DNA of 64,000 nucleotides, taken from the NCBI GenBank assembly GCA_020438105.1, contig JAGQVE010000013.1, positions 18,952 to 82,951 on the forward strand. The letters are read 5' to 3'. The notes beneath the pieces were generated by a model. It was not told where the DNA came from, searched no databases, and was given only the letters and a program-made list of their open reading frames with translations. The stretch is from Bacteroidales bacterium (GTDB lineage Bacteria > Bacteroidota > Bacteroidia > Bacteroidales > JAADJA01). Positions 9,558 to 17,717 of this stretch are shown here, piece after piece. Each line of letters starts with the position of its first letter. Within the stretch, counting starts at the first letter, position 1. The position numbers and the translations under genes are program-made.

Positions 9558-10682
9558 CTAATCTTTCAAAGCGTTCAAAATGCCGGAAGCTGTTTTTTGA
9601 CTGGCACCCGAACCACCCAGTTTTTCAACCAGTTCCTGGTAGTCATTAAAAATTTTATTCCGGTAATTTGTATCTGATGTTAACAAGGAAAGCTCCTTTT
9701 TAATTCGTTTGGAAGTAAAATCGCCCTGTATTAACTCCAACACTACCTCTTTATCCATGATAAGATTTACCAGCGAAATGAATTTAATAATTGATTTATC
9801 AATCACCATGCGGGCTATCCAGTAACTGATAGCGCTGCTTTTATAGCAAACCACTTCAGGAATTTGAAAAAGGGCGGTTTCCAAAGTAGCGGTACCGGAT
9901 GTAACGAGGGCTGCATGTGAATTCTGCAAAAGTGAATAGGTTTGTCCTTCCACCAGATTCACCTCCGCATTACCCATCAATTCCTTGTAAAATGTAATTT
10001 CCTGAGAGGGAGCACCGGCAATAACAAACTGATATTCGGGAAAATCTTTAACCACTGAAAGCATTCCTGCAAGCATTTTTTTTATCTCCTGTTTACGGCT
10101 ACCCGGAAGCAATGCAATTATTGGTTTGGTATTCAATCCGTTCTTTTCCCGGAAGCTTTTTCGATCTGATTCAGGCAATTGGTTGATCATATCTAAAAGC
10201 GGATGGCCAACAAAATCAACCTTGTAATCGTAGCGGGCATAAAACTCCTTTTCGAAAGGAAGGATCACAAACATTTTATCTACGTATTTTTTGATTTTGT
10301 AAACCCTCGATTTTTTCCAAGCCCAGATCTGCGGAGAAATGTAATAGAAAACTTTAAATCCGGCTTTTTTGGCAAACTCCGCAATTCGAAGATTAAAGCC
10401 CGGATAATCTACCAAAATAACAGCATCAGGTTGATAAGCCAAAATATCTTGCTTACAAAACCTAAGATTTCCAATAATGGTTTTGAGGTTGGCCAAAACT
10501 TCGACAAATCCCATGAACGCCAGATCACGGTAATGTTTAACAATTTGCCCTCCCTGATCACTCATTAAATCGCCACCCCAGCATCTGAAAGTTGACGAAA
10601 CATCTTGTTTTCGCAATTCTTTCATTAAGTTGGAGGCATGTAAATCGCCTGATGCCTCACCTGCTATAATGTAAAATTTCAT
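9558..10682 (-). CDS. lpxB: Lipid-A-disaccharide synthase
   Basis: 374 residues, a GT19 glycosyltransferase joining UDP-2,3-diacylglucosamine and lipid X in the cytoplasm to make the lipid A disaccharide. The N-terminal signature MKFYIIAGEASGDLHASNL is clear; further conserved stretches are SPQIWAWKKSR, LPFEKEFY, VGHPLLD, LLPGSRKQEI and the C-terminal SGTATLETALF. Length matches the family. The start codon overlaps the stop of the small membrane protein upstream by 4 nt (ATGA), so the two are translationally coupled. Confidence 0.97.
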   Translation of the reverse strand: MKFYIIAGEASGDLHASNLMKELRKQDVSSTFRCWGGDLMSDQGGQIVKHYRDLAFMGFVEVLANLKTIIGNLRFCKQDILAYQPDAVILVDYPGFNLRIAEFAKKAGFKVFYYISPQIWAWKKSRVYKIKKYVDKMFVILPFEKEFYARYDYKVDFVGHPLLDMINQLPESDRKSFREKNGLNTKPIIALLPGSRKQEIKKMLAGMLSVVKDFPEYQFVIAGAPSQEITFYKELMGNAEVNLVEGQTYSLLQNSHAALVTSGTATLETALFQIPEVVCYKSSAISYWIARMVIDKSIIKFISLVNLIMDKEVVLELIQGDFTSKRIKKELSLLTSDTNYRNKIFNDYQELVEKLGGSGASQKTASGILNALKD

Positions 10683-10978
10683 AGATTGATCCCCAGGTTA
10701 TCCTTAAGAATAAAAAACAACAGAATCACTACAAAGGTAACCAATAACACTCCCCGGCCGGTTTTTTCGAAAGTGAGATTGACAAAATAATATCGGATTG
10801 AGAGCAGGTTGCCAAACATGCTGATCAAAATATGTGCTTCAAGGTTGAGATAAAATTTGGCAACACCCATTTGCAAGAGTATATAATTTAACAACAGGAT
10901 GAGGAAAAACAGCACGATGGGTAAAAACAACCCAATGAGCATTCCGAAAATAAATTGATCCTTCTTTATAATATCCAT
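10679..10978 (-). CDS. Small hydrophobic membrane protein between surE and lpxB
   Basis: 99 residues from ATG 10978 (MDIIKKDQFIFG), one base after the surE stop; a longer frame from 10999 overlaps surE and is less likely. Three hydrophobic stretches (about residues 9-33, 49-62 and 75-92) indicate an inner-membrane protein. I do not recognise a named family. Its tight coupling to surE upstream and to lpxB downstream (4-nt overlap) suggests a conserved envelope-related partner in this lineage, but that is inference from context only. Confidence 0.8.
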   Translation of the reverse strand: MDIIKKDQFIFGMLIGLFLPIVLFFLILLLNYILLQMGVAKFYLNLEAHILISMFGNLLSIRYYFVNLTFEKTGRGVLLVTFVVILLFFILKDNLGINL

Positions 10979-10979
10979 C

Positions 10980-11765
10980 TTATGACTTTTCAGATTCAAT
11001 ACCTCTGTTTTTCAATTCACCGAGAAACTGATGGGCAGTCAGGTCAAATTGAATGGGAACCACTGAAACAAAATTATTGGCCAAAGCCCAAAGATCCGAG
11101 TCTTCATCTGCTTTGCCATCTTCAAACACACCGGTAAGCCAATAATAATCGCGATGGTAAGGATCGATGCGCTCATCAAAAGCCTCTACCCACCTTCCTG
11201 GTGCTTGTTTACAAACTTTAATGCCTTTGATTTCAGATGCATGCACGGCAGGGATATTTACATTTAAACAAACACCAGATGGAAGTCCATTATTTAAAAC
11301 ATCACCAATTATTGATTTTACAAATTCATCCACATGGCTAAAATCAGCATGATGAGAATAATCCAGCAATGAAAAGCCAATGGAGGGAATTCTATCAATA
11401 CATGCTTCGATGGCTGCTGCCATGGTTCCTGAATATACCACATTAACTGAAGCATTTGAGCCGTGATTAATTCCTGAAACCACCAAATCGGGTTTACCTT
11501 TTAAAACCACTTTTTCACCCAATTTAACTGAATCGACGGGGGTTCCATTACAACTATATTCCACAAATCCTTCGGCCTCATCAATTTTTCTGAGGCGCAA
11601 CGGATCTTTAACAGTAATGGCGTGCGACATGCCCGACATAGCTGTATCGGGGGCCACTACCACCACATTTCCAAATTGCCTGGCGATGCTCATAAGTTTT
11701 CGGATGCCGGGAGCAAATATGCCGTCATCGTTGGTAACCAGTATGGTAGGTTTCAAATTATCCAT
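10980..11765 (-). CDS. surE: 5'/3'-nucleotidase SurE
   Basis: 261 residues. The metal-binding motif TNDDG at residues 10-14 follows the first strand (ILVTNDDGIFAPGI), and VSGINHGSN is the second conserved motif. The family dephosphorylates nucleoside 5'- and 3'-monophosphates and short polyphosphate with a divalent metal. Length is usual for the family. It is the first gene of a minus-strand operon with the small membrane protein and lpxB. A TAnnTTTG box lies only five bases before the ATG (see that entry). Confidence 0.96.
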   Translation of the reverse strand: MDNLKPTILVTNDDGIFAPGIRKLMSIARQFGNVVVVAPDTAMSGMSHAITVKDPLRLRKIDEAEGFVEYSCNGTPVDSVKLGEKVVLKGKPDLVVSGINHGSNASVNVVYSGTMAAAIEACIDRIPSIGFSLLDYSHHADFSHVDEFVKSIIGDVLNNGLPSGVCLNVNIPAVHASEIKGIKVCKQAPGRWVEAFDERIDPYHRDYYWLTGVFEDGKADEDSDLWALANNFVSVVPIQFDLTAHQFLGELKNRGIESEKS

Positions 11766-11769
11766 GTCG

Positions 11770-11777
11770 CAAAATTA
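11770..11777 (-). promoter_or_regulatory. Candidate -7 box TAATTTTG immediately before surE
   Basis: On the minus strand TAATTTTG ends five bases before the only plausible surE ATG. If it is the real promoter, transcription would start at or next to the A of the start codon, giving a leaderless or nearly leaderless message. Confidence 0.5.
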
Positions 11778-11827
11778 CAATAAATGGATGATAGGGGAAT
11801 TAAATTACATCACCCAAAAATAACCTT

Positions 11828-12415
11828 TCAGAATTTTAGCAATTCCTCATATAACATATTTACCGGCAACCCAACCACATTCAAATATGATCCTTCAATC
11901 TTTTCAATCCCCACATATCCGATCCATTCCTGCCCGCCATATGCTCCGGCTTTGTCGTAAGGACGGTAATGCTCTACATACCATCGTATTTCATCTTCGG
12001 AAAGAGTTTTAAAATAAACCTTTGTTAAACAGTGGAAAGAATGCATTTTATCAATTGTTCTAAAAGTAACACCAGTGATTACCTCATGCATTCTACCCGA
12101 TAGTGTTTTTAAAATATGAACTGCGTCTTCAAAATCAACTGGTTTTTGAAGGATTTCTCCATCCAGCCAAACGATGGTATCAGATGTAATTACAAGACAG
12201 TTATCACATAATTTACTGAAATCAAAAGCCTTTGCCTTTAATTCACTGAGGTAAATTGCGATATCCTTGTGTTTTAAATTTTCGGGAAATACTTCTTCAA
12301 TATCCACGGGCATTACCTCAAAATCAACTTTCAGTTCCTTTAATAGTTGCTGACGCCGCGGTGACTGTGAGGCCAGAATGAGTTTGTACTTTTTTATTTT
12401 TTCGTAAAAAATCAT
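11828..12415 (-). CDS. maf: Maf-family nucleoside triphosphate pyrophosphatase
   Basis: 195 residues. Opens with the Maf signature LASQSPRRQQLLKEL (residues 14-28), followed by SDTIVWLDGEILQKP and KAGAYGGQEW. The family hydrolyses dTTP/UTP or modified nucleotides to the monophosphate, as house-cleaning; YhdE/Maf-type enzymes can arrest septation when overproduced. The start overlaps the stop of the upstream prenyltransferase by 4 nt, so it is part of the minus-strand block DUF2520 - KdsC - UbiA - Maf. Confidence 0.95.
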   Translation of the reverse strand: MIFYEKIKKYKLILASQSPRRQQLLKELKVDFEVMPVDIEEVFPENLKHKDIAIYLSELKAKAFDFSKLCDNCLVITSDTIVWLDGEILQKPVDFEDAVHILKTLSGRMHEVITGVTFRTIDKMHSFHCLTKVYFKTLSEDEIRWYVEHYRPYDKAGAYGGQEWIGYVGIEKIEGSYLNVVGLPVNMLYEELLKF

Positions 12416-13359
12416 ACGCTGATATAAAACAATTGCATCGACAAAATACCGGCTACCATAATCAGCTTAGCCGCATTACTTAAAAAATGAAATTCATCTT
12501 TGCTTTGTGCTGTGGCAGTTTGAATTATAAAATATACCATTAGCATCTGAACGGCAATTAAAAGATACCAAAATACAAGCGTTAGATCATGCACATATAA
12601 AACGTATTGTGCAATTGCAAGTAATACAATTGTAATCATTTGAAGAACCAGGGTAAAACGTTTGGCTACCCTGAGCCCATACCGAATAACAAGTGTTTTA
12701 TAGCCCTGTCGCTGGTCACCTTCCCTGTCTTCAATGTCCTTTAAAATTTCCCGGATCAAACTAAGCAAAAAAGCAAATAATGCATAACCAAGAGTAATCC
12801 AGCCTACAATTTTCAATTGTGGCATCACATCCACATATTTAACCGGATCATGAATTAAAGCAAATACCTCAAATAACCAAACAATCAACACTACTAACCC
12901 TGACATTAATGAGATCAACAAATTACCTGAAAGCACTGTCTTTTGGTATCGTGAGGAATAATACCACAACATGATACTCACAATTGGAAAGATAAGGCCC
13001 AACTGAACCTGCCCAATATGCCATGACAACCAAACACCAGTAATAATGCCTGTTAAGCTTATGGCCCAATAATAGATTTTTAGTTTTTTTATTCCAATAA
13101 TTTTACCGGCAATGGCTTTTTCGGGTTTGTTTATTTTATCGGGTTGTACATCAAAAATATCATTGATTATATATCCGCCGCCCGCAATTAAAATGGTTGA
13201 AAACATAAGCAATCCAAACTCAAAATAGGATAAAGCCGGACTGCTTGCCCCAAAACCATAAAAGGGTTCAACAATGCAAAACCGATACAGGCCTTGTGTA
13301 AAAAGGATAATTGCCAAATTTGGAAGACGTAATATTTTTAGATAAGCCGACACTTGCAC
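12412..13359 (-). CDS. UbiA-superfamily prenyltransferase (geranylgeranylglycerol-phosphate geranylgeranyltransferase-like)
   Basis: 315 residues and about eight to nine membrane helices. The first Asp motif is NDIFDVQPDKINKPEKA (NDxxDxxxDxxNxP) and the second region reads REILKDIEDREGDQ (DxxxDxxxD type). These motifs bind the prenyl diphosphate through magnesium. In Bacteroidota this gene, next to kdsC-like and maf, is commonly annotated as a geranylgeranylglycerol-phosphate geranylgeranyltransferase. That substrate assignment is from family knowledge and remains uncertain; menaquinone or other lipid prenylation is the alternative. Confidence 0.85.
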   Translation of the reverse strand: MQVSAYLKILRLPNLAIILFTQGLYRFCIVEPFYGFGASSPALSYFEFGLLMFSTILIAGGGYIINDIFDVQPDKINKPEKAIAGKIIGIKKLKIYYWAISLTGIITGVWLSWHIGQVQLGLIFPIVSIMLWYYSSRYQKTVLSGNLLISLMSGLVVLIVWLFEVFALIHDPVKYVDVMPQLKIVGWITLGYALFAFLLSLIREILKDIEDREGDQRQGYKTLVIRYGLRVAKRFTLVLQMITIVLLAIAQYVLYVHDLTLVFWYLLIAVQMLMVYFIIQTATAQSKDEFHFLSNAAKLIMVAGILSMQLFYISV

Positions 13360-13370
13360 TGAACTAAAAA

Positions 13371-13892
13371 TTACCAGCTAAATCCTTCGTCGGTCATCCA
13401 TTTACCCTGAACTTTTAAAACCTGTTCAATAACATCACGCACACAACCTCTTCCTCCGGGCAAATGTGAAATATATTTTGAAATGGCTTTAATTTCAGGG
13501 GCTGCATCGGCAGGGCAACAGGGAATTGCAGATGCTATCATCGGTTTATAATCGGGAATATCATCACCCATATATAAAACCTGCGAATTTTGTACTTCTT
13601 TTTTGGCCAGGTACTTATTAAAAACTGCGATTTTATCAGAAACACCCAGGTAAAAATCAGTGATGTTTAATGCTTCAAACCTTTTATTCATCGAAAGGCT
13701 TCTGCCTCCCGAAATAATAGCTACGTTGTATCCCATTTTCACAGCCAGTTGCAGGGCAAATCCGTCCTTAACATTGGCGGTCCGCAATGCTTCACCATCA
13801 GGTTGTAAAATAACCGATCCATTTGTAAGAACGCCATCATAATCAAAAATAAACGTGGTGATATTTTTTAACTCCGTTTTATAATTGCTCAT
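13371..13892 (-). CDS. KdsC-like HAD phosphatase (3-deoxy-D-manno-octulosonate 8-phosphate phosphatase)
   Basis: 173 residues, C0-type HAD fold. Motif I is DYDGVLTNG with the nucleophile Asp, motif II is the SGG of AIISGGRS, and motif III is GDDIPDYKPM. Length equals KdsC, which releases Kdo from Kdo-8-phosphate for lipopolysaccharide core. The C-terminal tail (HLPGGRGCVRDVIEQVLK) matches the KdsC family tail that closes the neighbouring active site in the tetramer. Sits 11 bp before the prenyltransferase gene in the same block. Confidence 0.9.
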   Translation of the reverse strand: MSNYKTELKNITTFIFDYDGVLTNGSVILQPDGEALRTANVKDGFALQLAVKMGYNVAIISGGRSLSMNKRFEALNITDFYLGVSDKIAVFNKYLAKKEVQNSQVLYMGDDIPDYKPMIASAIPCCPADAAPEIKAISKYISHLPGGRGCVRDVIEQVLKVQGKWMTDEGFSW

Positions 13893-13913
13893 ATTACTAA
13901 TTGGTTTAGGAAT

Positions 13914-14696
13914 TCAAAGTTTAAAATGCTTTTTATTTATTTCACGACTTATCGATTCATATAAACTTCGGTATTGTGGAAATTCTGAAAGCAAATCCAA
14001 ATGCTTATTCATGATAACCTGATCATTTCTTTTTGCTGGACCTGTTTGAACGTCTGCCGGCGAATGCTCCAAAACTTTTGTGGCCGTTTCCAGAATCAAT
14101 GGTTTTAACAGGTTAAAATCAACCTTGCCCTGTAGGGAAATATCTTCGGCAACTGTGTACATAAAGTTTGGGAAATTACATGCAAAAACCGCGGCCAAAT
14201 GAAGAACTTTTCTTTGATGAGAGCTGATTTCATAAACCCTTTCCGTTAGCTTCAATGCAACTTTTTTAATAAGGTTTAAATTGCGGGGGTTGCCGGCCTC
14301 AATGCAAATTGGTATCGTTGAAAAATCTGATTCTCTGTTTTTTGAGAATGTTTGAAGTGGATAAAATACGCCAATATTTTCAGAAACTGGGGCCAGGATA
14401 TCCAAATCAAGACTCCCTGATGTATGAACGATCAGCCCATTTGGGAAATTCAACTCCGACAATAAACCAGGGACTGCATCATCGCTTACAGTAATGATAT
14501 ATAAATCCGCATTCGGTTGGATTTGTACCGAATCAGTAGTAAAATTTGTATGCAGTTTATTGGCTAAATCTTTAGCAGAATCAATGGTTCGGCTGTAAAC
14601 CTGCTCAATTTGATAACCGGCTTTTTGCAATGCCATACCAAGCTGTGTAGCCACATTTCCGGCACCAATTAAAATGATTTTACTGATATTATCCAA
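13914..14696 (-). CDS. Rossmann-fold protein of the DUF2520 family
   Basis: 260 residues from a TTG start at 14696, chosen because the product then begins (M)DNISKIILIGAGNVATQ, the usual start of the family; the open frame continues to ATG 14747 with a hydrophobic stretch that looks like untranslated sequence. The N-terminal NAD(P)-binding motif GAGNVATQLG is clear, and the C-terminal half is helical (VFACNFPNFMYTVAEDI), as in 6-phosphogluconate-dehydrogenase-like proteins. The substrate is unknown. It heads the block with KdsC, prenyltransferase and Maf, and lies after the PspC gene on the same strand. Confidence 0.85.
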   Translation of the reverse strand: MDNISKIILIGAGNVATQLGMALQKAGYQIEQVYSRTIDSAKDLANKLHTNFTTDSVQIQPNADLYIITVSDDAVPGLLSELNFPNGLIVHTSGSLDLDILAPVSENIGVFYPLQTFSKNRESDFSTIPICIEAGNPRNLNLIKKVALKLTERVYEISSHQRKVLHLAAVFACNFPNFMYTVAEDISLQGKVDFNLLKPLILETATKVLEHSPADVQTGPAKRNDQVIMNKHLDLLSEFPQYRSLYESISREINKKHFKL

Positions 14697-14752
14697 GCCC
14701 TGAAATTTGCAGCTAAGATACAAAGAAGGAATGATTATTATGATCAAAGAAA

Positions 14753-16519
14753 TCAGATGGCCAGGCTAAAAACGCCCTTCATCAAATTGAACATCTGTCT
14801 TGTATTCACCAGGACCACATCCCGGATGGTAATATTTTGTTTGTTAACAGTACCTGCATTCTCTACCACTTTTTCTGGCTCAGCGGTATAATCCTCACTG
14901 CTTTCGTTGATATCGAAAAGTGGCTCCAAATCACTGGCCTCTTCCAATCCATATTCGCTCATAATCCATGTTTTACCAGCCAACCTGTATGGTGAATGTT
15001 TTCGTTTACTTATGATCGGACGCAATTTTTCATCAATGTTAAGTATCGTGCCTTCAGGAATTGAAATAACCACCAAAACCTCCTGCGAACGCCATGTAGC
15101 ATGATCGGCCAGTTCAAACACCGGGCCCAGGTTTATCATACCGGCTCGGGCATCACTGGTATATTTAATTTGGGAAGCTCTTTCCTCAGCGGCTGGTTTA
15201 TTTTTGCCCCTTGCCTGGTAATACACTTTCATTTCAGGATAATTCTTTAAACTCTTTTCAAACTCAACTATGGGCAGACCATAAAATAAATTTTCCTCCT
15301 CTGAGGTAAGAATGATATTACTATCATCTATTTCCACATATTCGCCAAATCTTTCTATATCACTGAAATTATCGTCAGGAACAAGTTTAACCTGTAGCGT
15401 TTTATTAGAAGTTAGTTCAATCGTTGTGCTCTTTTCAATGATACCTTTGTTGCTAAAATCCCTGAAAATCCGGAACCCGTAAACAGAAGTAATGATCAAA
15501 CTAACAATCCATATATTAAAAGCGGTGATACCAACGTAGCGGGTTCGATCAAGCCCAAATATTAACTTAATTCCACCATATAAAAGCATGGCAATTGGAA
15601 TTGCAATGAGTAAAAGTAAACTCACCCTTAACAGCATGCTATTTCCAAACGATCCGAGAAACAGATCCGCCAACCTGTTAATTGAAACGAAAGCCACATC
15701 CGAATCAAAAACCATTACATCGTAACCTAATCCAAAAAACATAACAAGGAAAGCAATAACCAGCGAAATACCGATCATTGCTAATATAATTCCACTAAAA
15801 ATTAAAACGATCCTTACGAAAACATGCAAAATTTGCTGAAATGCATTTTCTACCTGCTGAATATCGGATCTATGTGCTGCGCTTTTTTTTTTATAAGTCT
15901 GTTTAGCCTCTTTCGTAAACTCGTTAAACTTGTCTTTCAAGTTATTAATTTCCTCCTTGATGGATTTTTCAATATTCGAAACATTCACCCGCTCCCCCCG
16001 CATTTCAAGTCGTTCAGCAGCAGTTCGGGCTTCCGGAACAACAATCCATAAAATAATATAAACTAGTAGTGGCGTGCCAAATCCAATAATTGAAAGCACA
16101 ACAAATGCGAGTCTGAACCAAACAGGATCGGTATGAAAATATGCTCCCAATCCACCACACACGCCGCTTAAAATGGCATTTTCAGGATCCCGGTAAAGTC
16201 GTTTGGAGGCCTTCCCCGACTGTCCTGAGGAGTTATTGGTATTTTCTTCTTCAAACACCTCCCCAAATTCTTCAGGCATCCCGATAATTTTAATCACTTC
16301 CTCAATATCCTCAATGGTAATCACTTGCCTTTCATCCCCAATCCTGTCCTTCAGCATCTCAGCAATCCTCGCTTCGATGTCCGAAATGATTTCATCCCCA
16401 CCCTCTGTTCGCGAAAAGTGCTTTTTAATACTTTGCAAATAGTCGTGTAATACGTGGTATGCATCTTCATCAATGTGAAATACAACTCCGCTTATATTAA
16501 CTGTTAATGTCTTTTTCAT
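14753..16519 (-). CDS. PspC-domain membrane protein
   Basis: 588 residues. Residues 1-90 form a cytosolic helical domain (MKKTLTVNISGVVFHIDEDA; IEDIEEVIKIIGMPEEF). A PspC domain follows (RLYRDPENAILSGVCGGLGAYFHTDPVWFRLAF) with its membrane helix ending in IILWIVVPEA. Three more membrane helices come between about 235 and 350, then a beta-rich domain of about 230 residues. PspC proteins take part in membrane-stress responses. Here the gene is 24 bp downstream of a PadR repressor gene, a pairing known in Bacteroidota, so it is likely controlled by that repressor and its operator. Confidence 0.92.
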   Translation of the reverse strand: MKKTLTVNISGVVFHIDEDAYHVLHDYLQSIKKHFSRTEGGDEIISDIEARIAEMLKDRIGDERQVITIEDIEEVIKIIGMPEEFGEVFEEENTNNSSGQSGKASKRLYRDPENAILSGVCGGLGAYFHTDPVWFRLAFVVLSIIGFGTPLLVYIILWIVVPEARTAAERLEMRGERVNVSNIEKSIKEEINNLKDKFNEFTKEAKQTYKKKSAAHRSDIQQVENAFQQILHVFVRIVLIFSGIILAMIGISLVIAFLVMFFGLGYDVMVFDSDVAFVSINRLADLFLGSFGNSMLLRVSLLLLIAIPIAMLLYGGIKLIFGLDRTRYVGITAFNIWIVSLIITSVYGFRIFRDFSNKGIIEKSTTIELTSNKTLQVKLVPDDNFSDIERFGEYVEIDDSNIILTSEEENLFYGLPIVEFEKSLKNYPEMKVYYQARGKNKPAAEERASQIKYTSDARAGMINLGPVFELADHATWRSQEVLVVISIPEGTILNIDEKLRPIISKRKHSPYRLAGKTWIMSEYGLEEASDLEPLFDINESSEDYTAEPEKVVENAGTVNKQNITIRDVVLVNTRQMFNLMKGVFSLAI

Positions 16520-16542
16520 GTTTAAATTGATTTTTATTGATT

Positions 16543-16878
16543 TTATGATATATTTTTTCCTGATATTCTATTTATTGAATCAACCAGCTCTAACCACGCT
16601 TCATTCAGTTCCGATAAAAAATTCATTCCTTCCTGAGTAATATTGTAATATTTCCTTGGAGGTCCTGATTTGGACTCTTCCCAGCGATAACTTAATAAAT
16701 TATCATTTTTCAATCTGGTAAGTAGCGGATAAAGAGTACCTTCTACAACGATCAATTGTGCATCTTTCAGATGTGTGATAATGTCGGAGGCATATACTTC
16801 CTGTCTTGAAATCAGCGCCAGGATGCAATACTCAAGCACCCCTTTCCGCATTTGTCCTTTTGTTTTTTCAATATTCAT
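16543..16878 (-). CDS. PadR-family transcriptional repressor
   Basis: 111 residues from ATG 16878 (MNIEKTKGQMRKGVLEYCIL); an ATG six codons upstream at 16896 overlaps the operator and is less likely. The winged-helix of PadR is clear: YCILALISRQEVYASDIITHL, then VVEGTLYPLLTRLKNDNLL (the recognition helix motif GTLYPLLxRL) and GPPRKYYNIT for the wing. It is short at the C-terminus, as in PadR subfamily 2. It probably represses its own operon with pspC by binding the inverted repeat at 16896-16930. The inducer is unknown. Confidence 0.95.
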   Translation of the reverse strand: MNIEKTKGQMRKGVLEYCILALISRQEVYASDIITHLKDAQLIVVEGTLYPLLTRLKNDNLLSYRWEESKSGPPRKYYNITQEGMNFLSELNEAWLELVDSINRISGKNIS

Positions 16879-16895
16879 GCGGCAAATATAATGCA

Positions 16896-16930
16896 AAATA
16901 CAGTACTATGCAATACATAGTACTGTATTT
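16896..16930. promoter_or_regulatory. Operator-like perfect inverted repeat upstream of padR-pspC
   Basis: Arms AAATACAGTACTATG (16896-16910) and CATAGTACTGTATTT (16916-16930) are perfect 15-bp reverse complements around the spacer CAATA. It ends 18 bp before the padR ATG. PadR dimers bind dyads with TACT/AGTA-like half-sites, so autoregulation of padR-pspC is the simplest reading. There is no T-tract that would make it a terminator. Confidence 0.88.
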
Positions 16931-17008
16931 ATAACAAATATTTTAACAGGTTTTGCTTAAACTCCTGACTAAATGAACTTTACAATGTAAAAATTTTTTA
17001 GATTGGGC

Positions 17009-17040
17009 AAAAAAAATCCGGGCTAAGATTTGCCCGGACT
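17009..17040 (-). terminator. Hairpin terminator 1 (minus strand)
   Basis: Minus-strand stem TCCGGGC / GCCCGGA with an 8-nt loop, followed by eight T residues. AGAATCGA lies about 20 bp upstream on the minus strand. Confidence 0.8.
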
Positions 17041-17262
17041 AACATTTCAGGTCGATTCTGACTTAGGTAAGAAGGATCAAGCCACAATATTACTACACAT
17101 CATTGCTTCAAACAACCTATAATGATTAATTGAATCAAATTAGAGGCTGATTGTCCAGTTTGAGTGTCTGGATGGATTTTGAATCTTTTATAAGTGTACA
17201 TTAATTTTCATGTTTTCAATTTTACCCGACATTTCTGCATAGCGTCATTCATATTAAAATGC

Positions 17263-17286
17263 AAACCCGGAGTTTTACTCCGGGCT
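17263..17286 (-). terminator. Hairpin terminator 2 (minus strand)
   Basis: Perfect 8-bp stem CCCGGAGT / ACTCCGGG with a 3-nt loop. The downstream T-tract is weak (TTTGCATTTT). Two AGAATCG motifs lie upstream on the minus strand. Confidence 0.65.
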
Positions 17287-17518
17287 CACCTCTTAAAATT
17301 AAAACCGATTCTTTCGGACTTACAATTCGATTCTTCTGGATTTGTTAACCTAAAGAATATGCACTAAATTAGATTATGTAAACAAACAAATCAAGCAACA
17401 ATGTCCGACATACCGGTTTTTTATTACAAAACTCCAATTTGGATGTATAACTGGACGTTTTAAATTGATCATTCTAATTCCAAATTGTGGTTTCCTGGTG
17501 TATGATTTATGAAAGCAT

Positions 17519-17548
17519 AAAAAAACCCGGGTATTTTTCCCCCGGGTT
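17519..17548 (-). terminator. Hairpin terminator 3 (minus strand)
   Basis: Stem AACCCGGG / CCCGGGTT with a 9-nt loop, followed on the minus strand by seven T residues. Two AGAATCGA-like motifs lie 20-50 bp upstream. It is about 170 bp after the LytTR gene stop, so it may also end that operon. Confidence 0.8.
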
Positions 17549-17717
17549 AACCTCATGGGTTTGGATCGATTCTTTTGGGAATGAAAATTCGATTCTTTGT
17601 ATTTCAGCTTTAACTTTGAAAATACTAAAGTACATAATAATAAAGGCATATTCAAGTGAAAATGTCTAACTAAACATAAAATAAGTATGGTTGGATATTA
17701 TAATTGTATATTTAGAA

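Larger units (their letters stand above)
16931..17717. other. Gene-free region with three minus-strand hairpins
   Basis: 787 bp with no convincing protein gene. It contains three G/C-rich hairpins (17009-17040, 17263-17286, 17519-17548) in an AT-rich background. On the minus strand each is preceded by one or two copies of the motif AGAATCG and followed by a T-rich stretch. It could be three tandem small-RNA genes or a series of terminators after the LytTR gene. Confidence 0.7.

Noticed and set aside
17374..17655. 93-residue minus-strand open frame across hairpin 3
   Set aside because: It runs through a terminator-like hairpin and the repeated AGAATCG motif, has odd composition (many Arg, Cys, Lys) and no family features. 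It is more likely chance.
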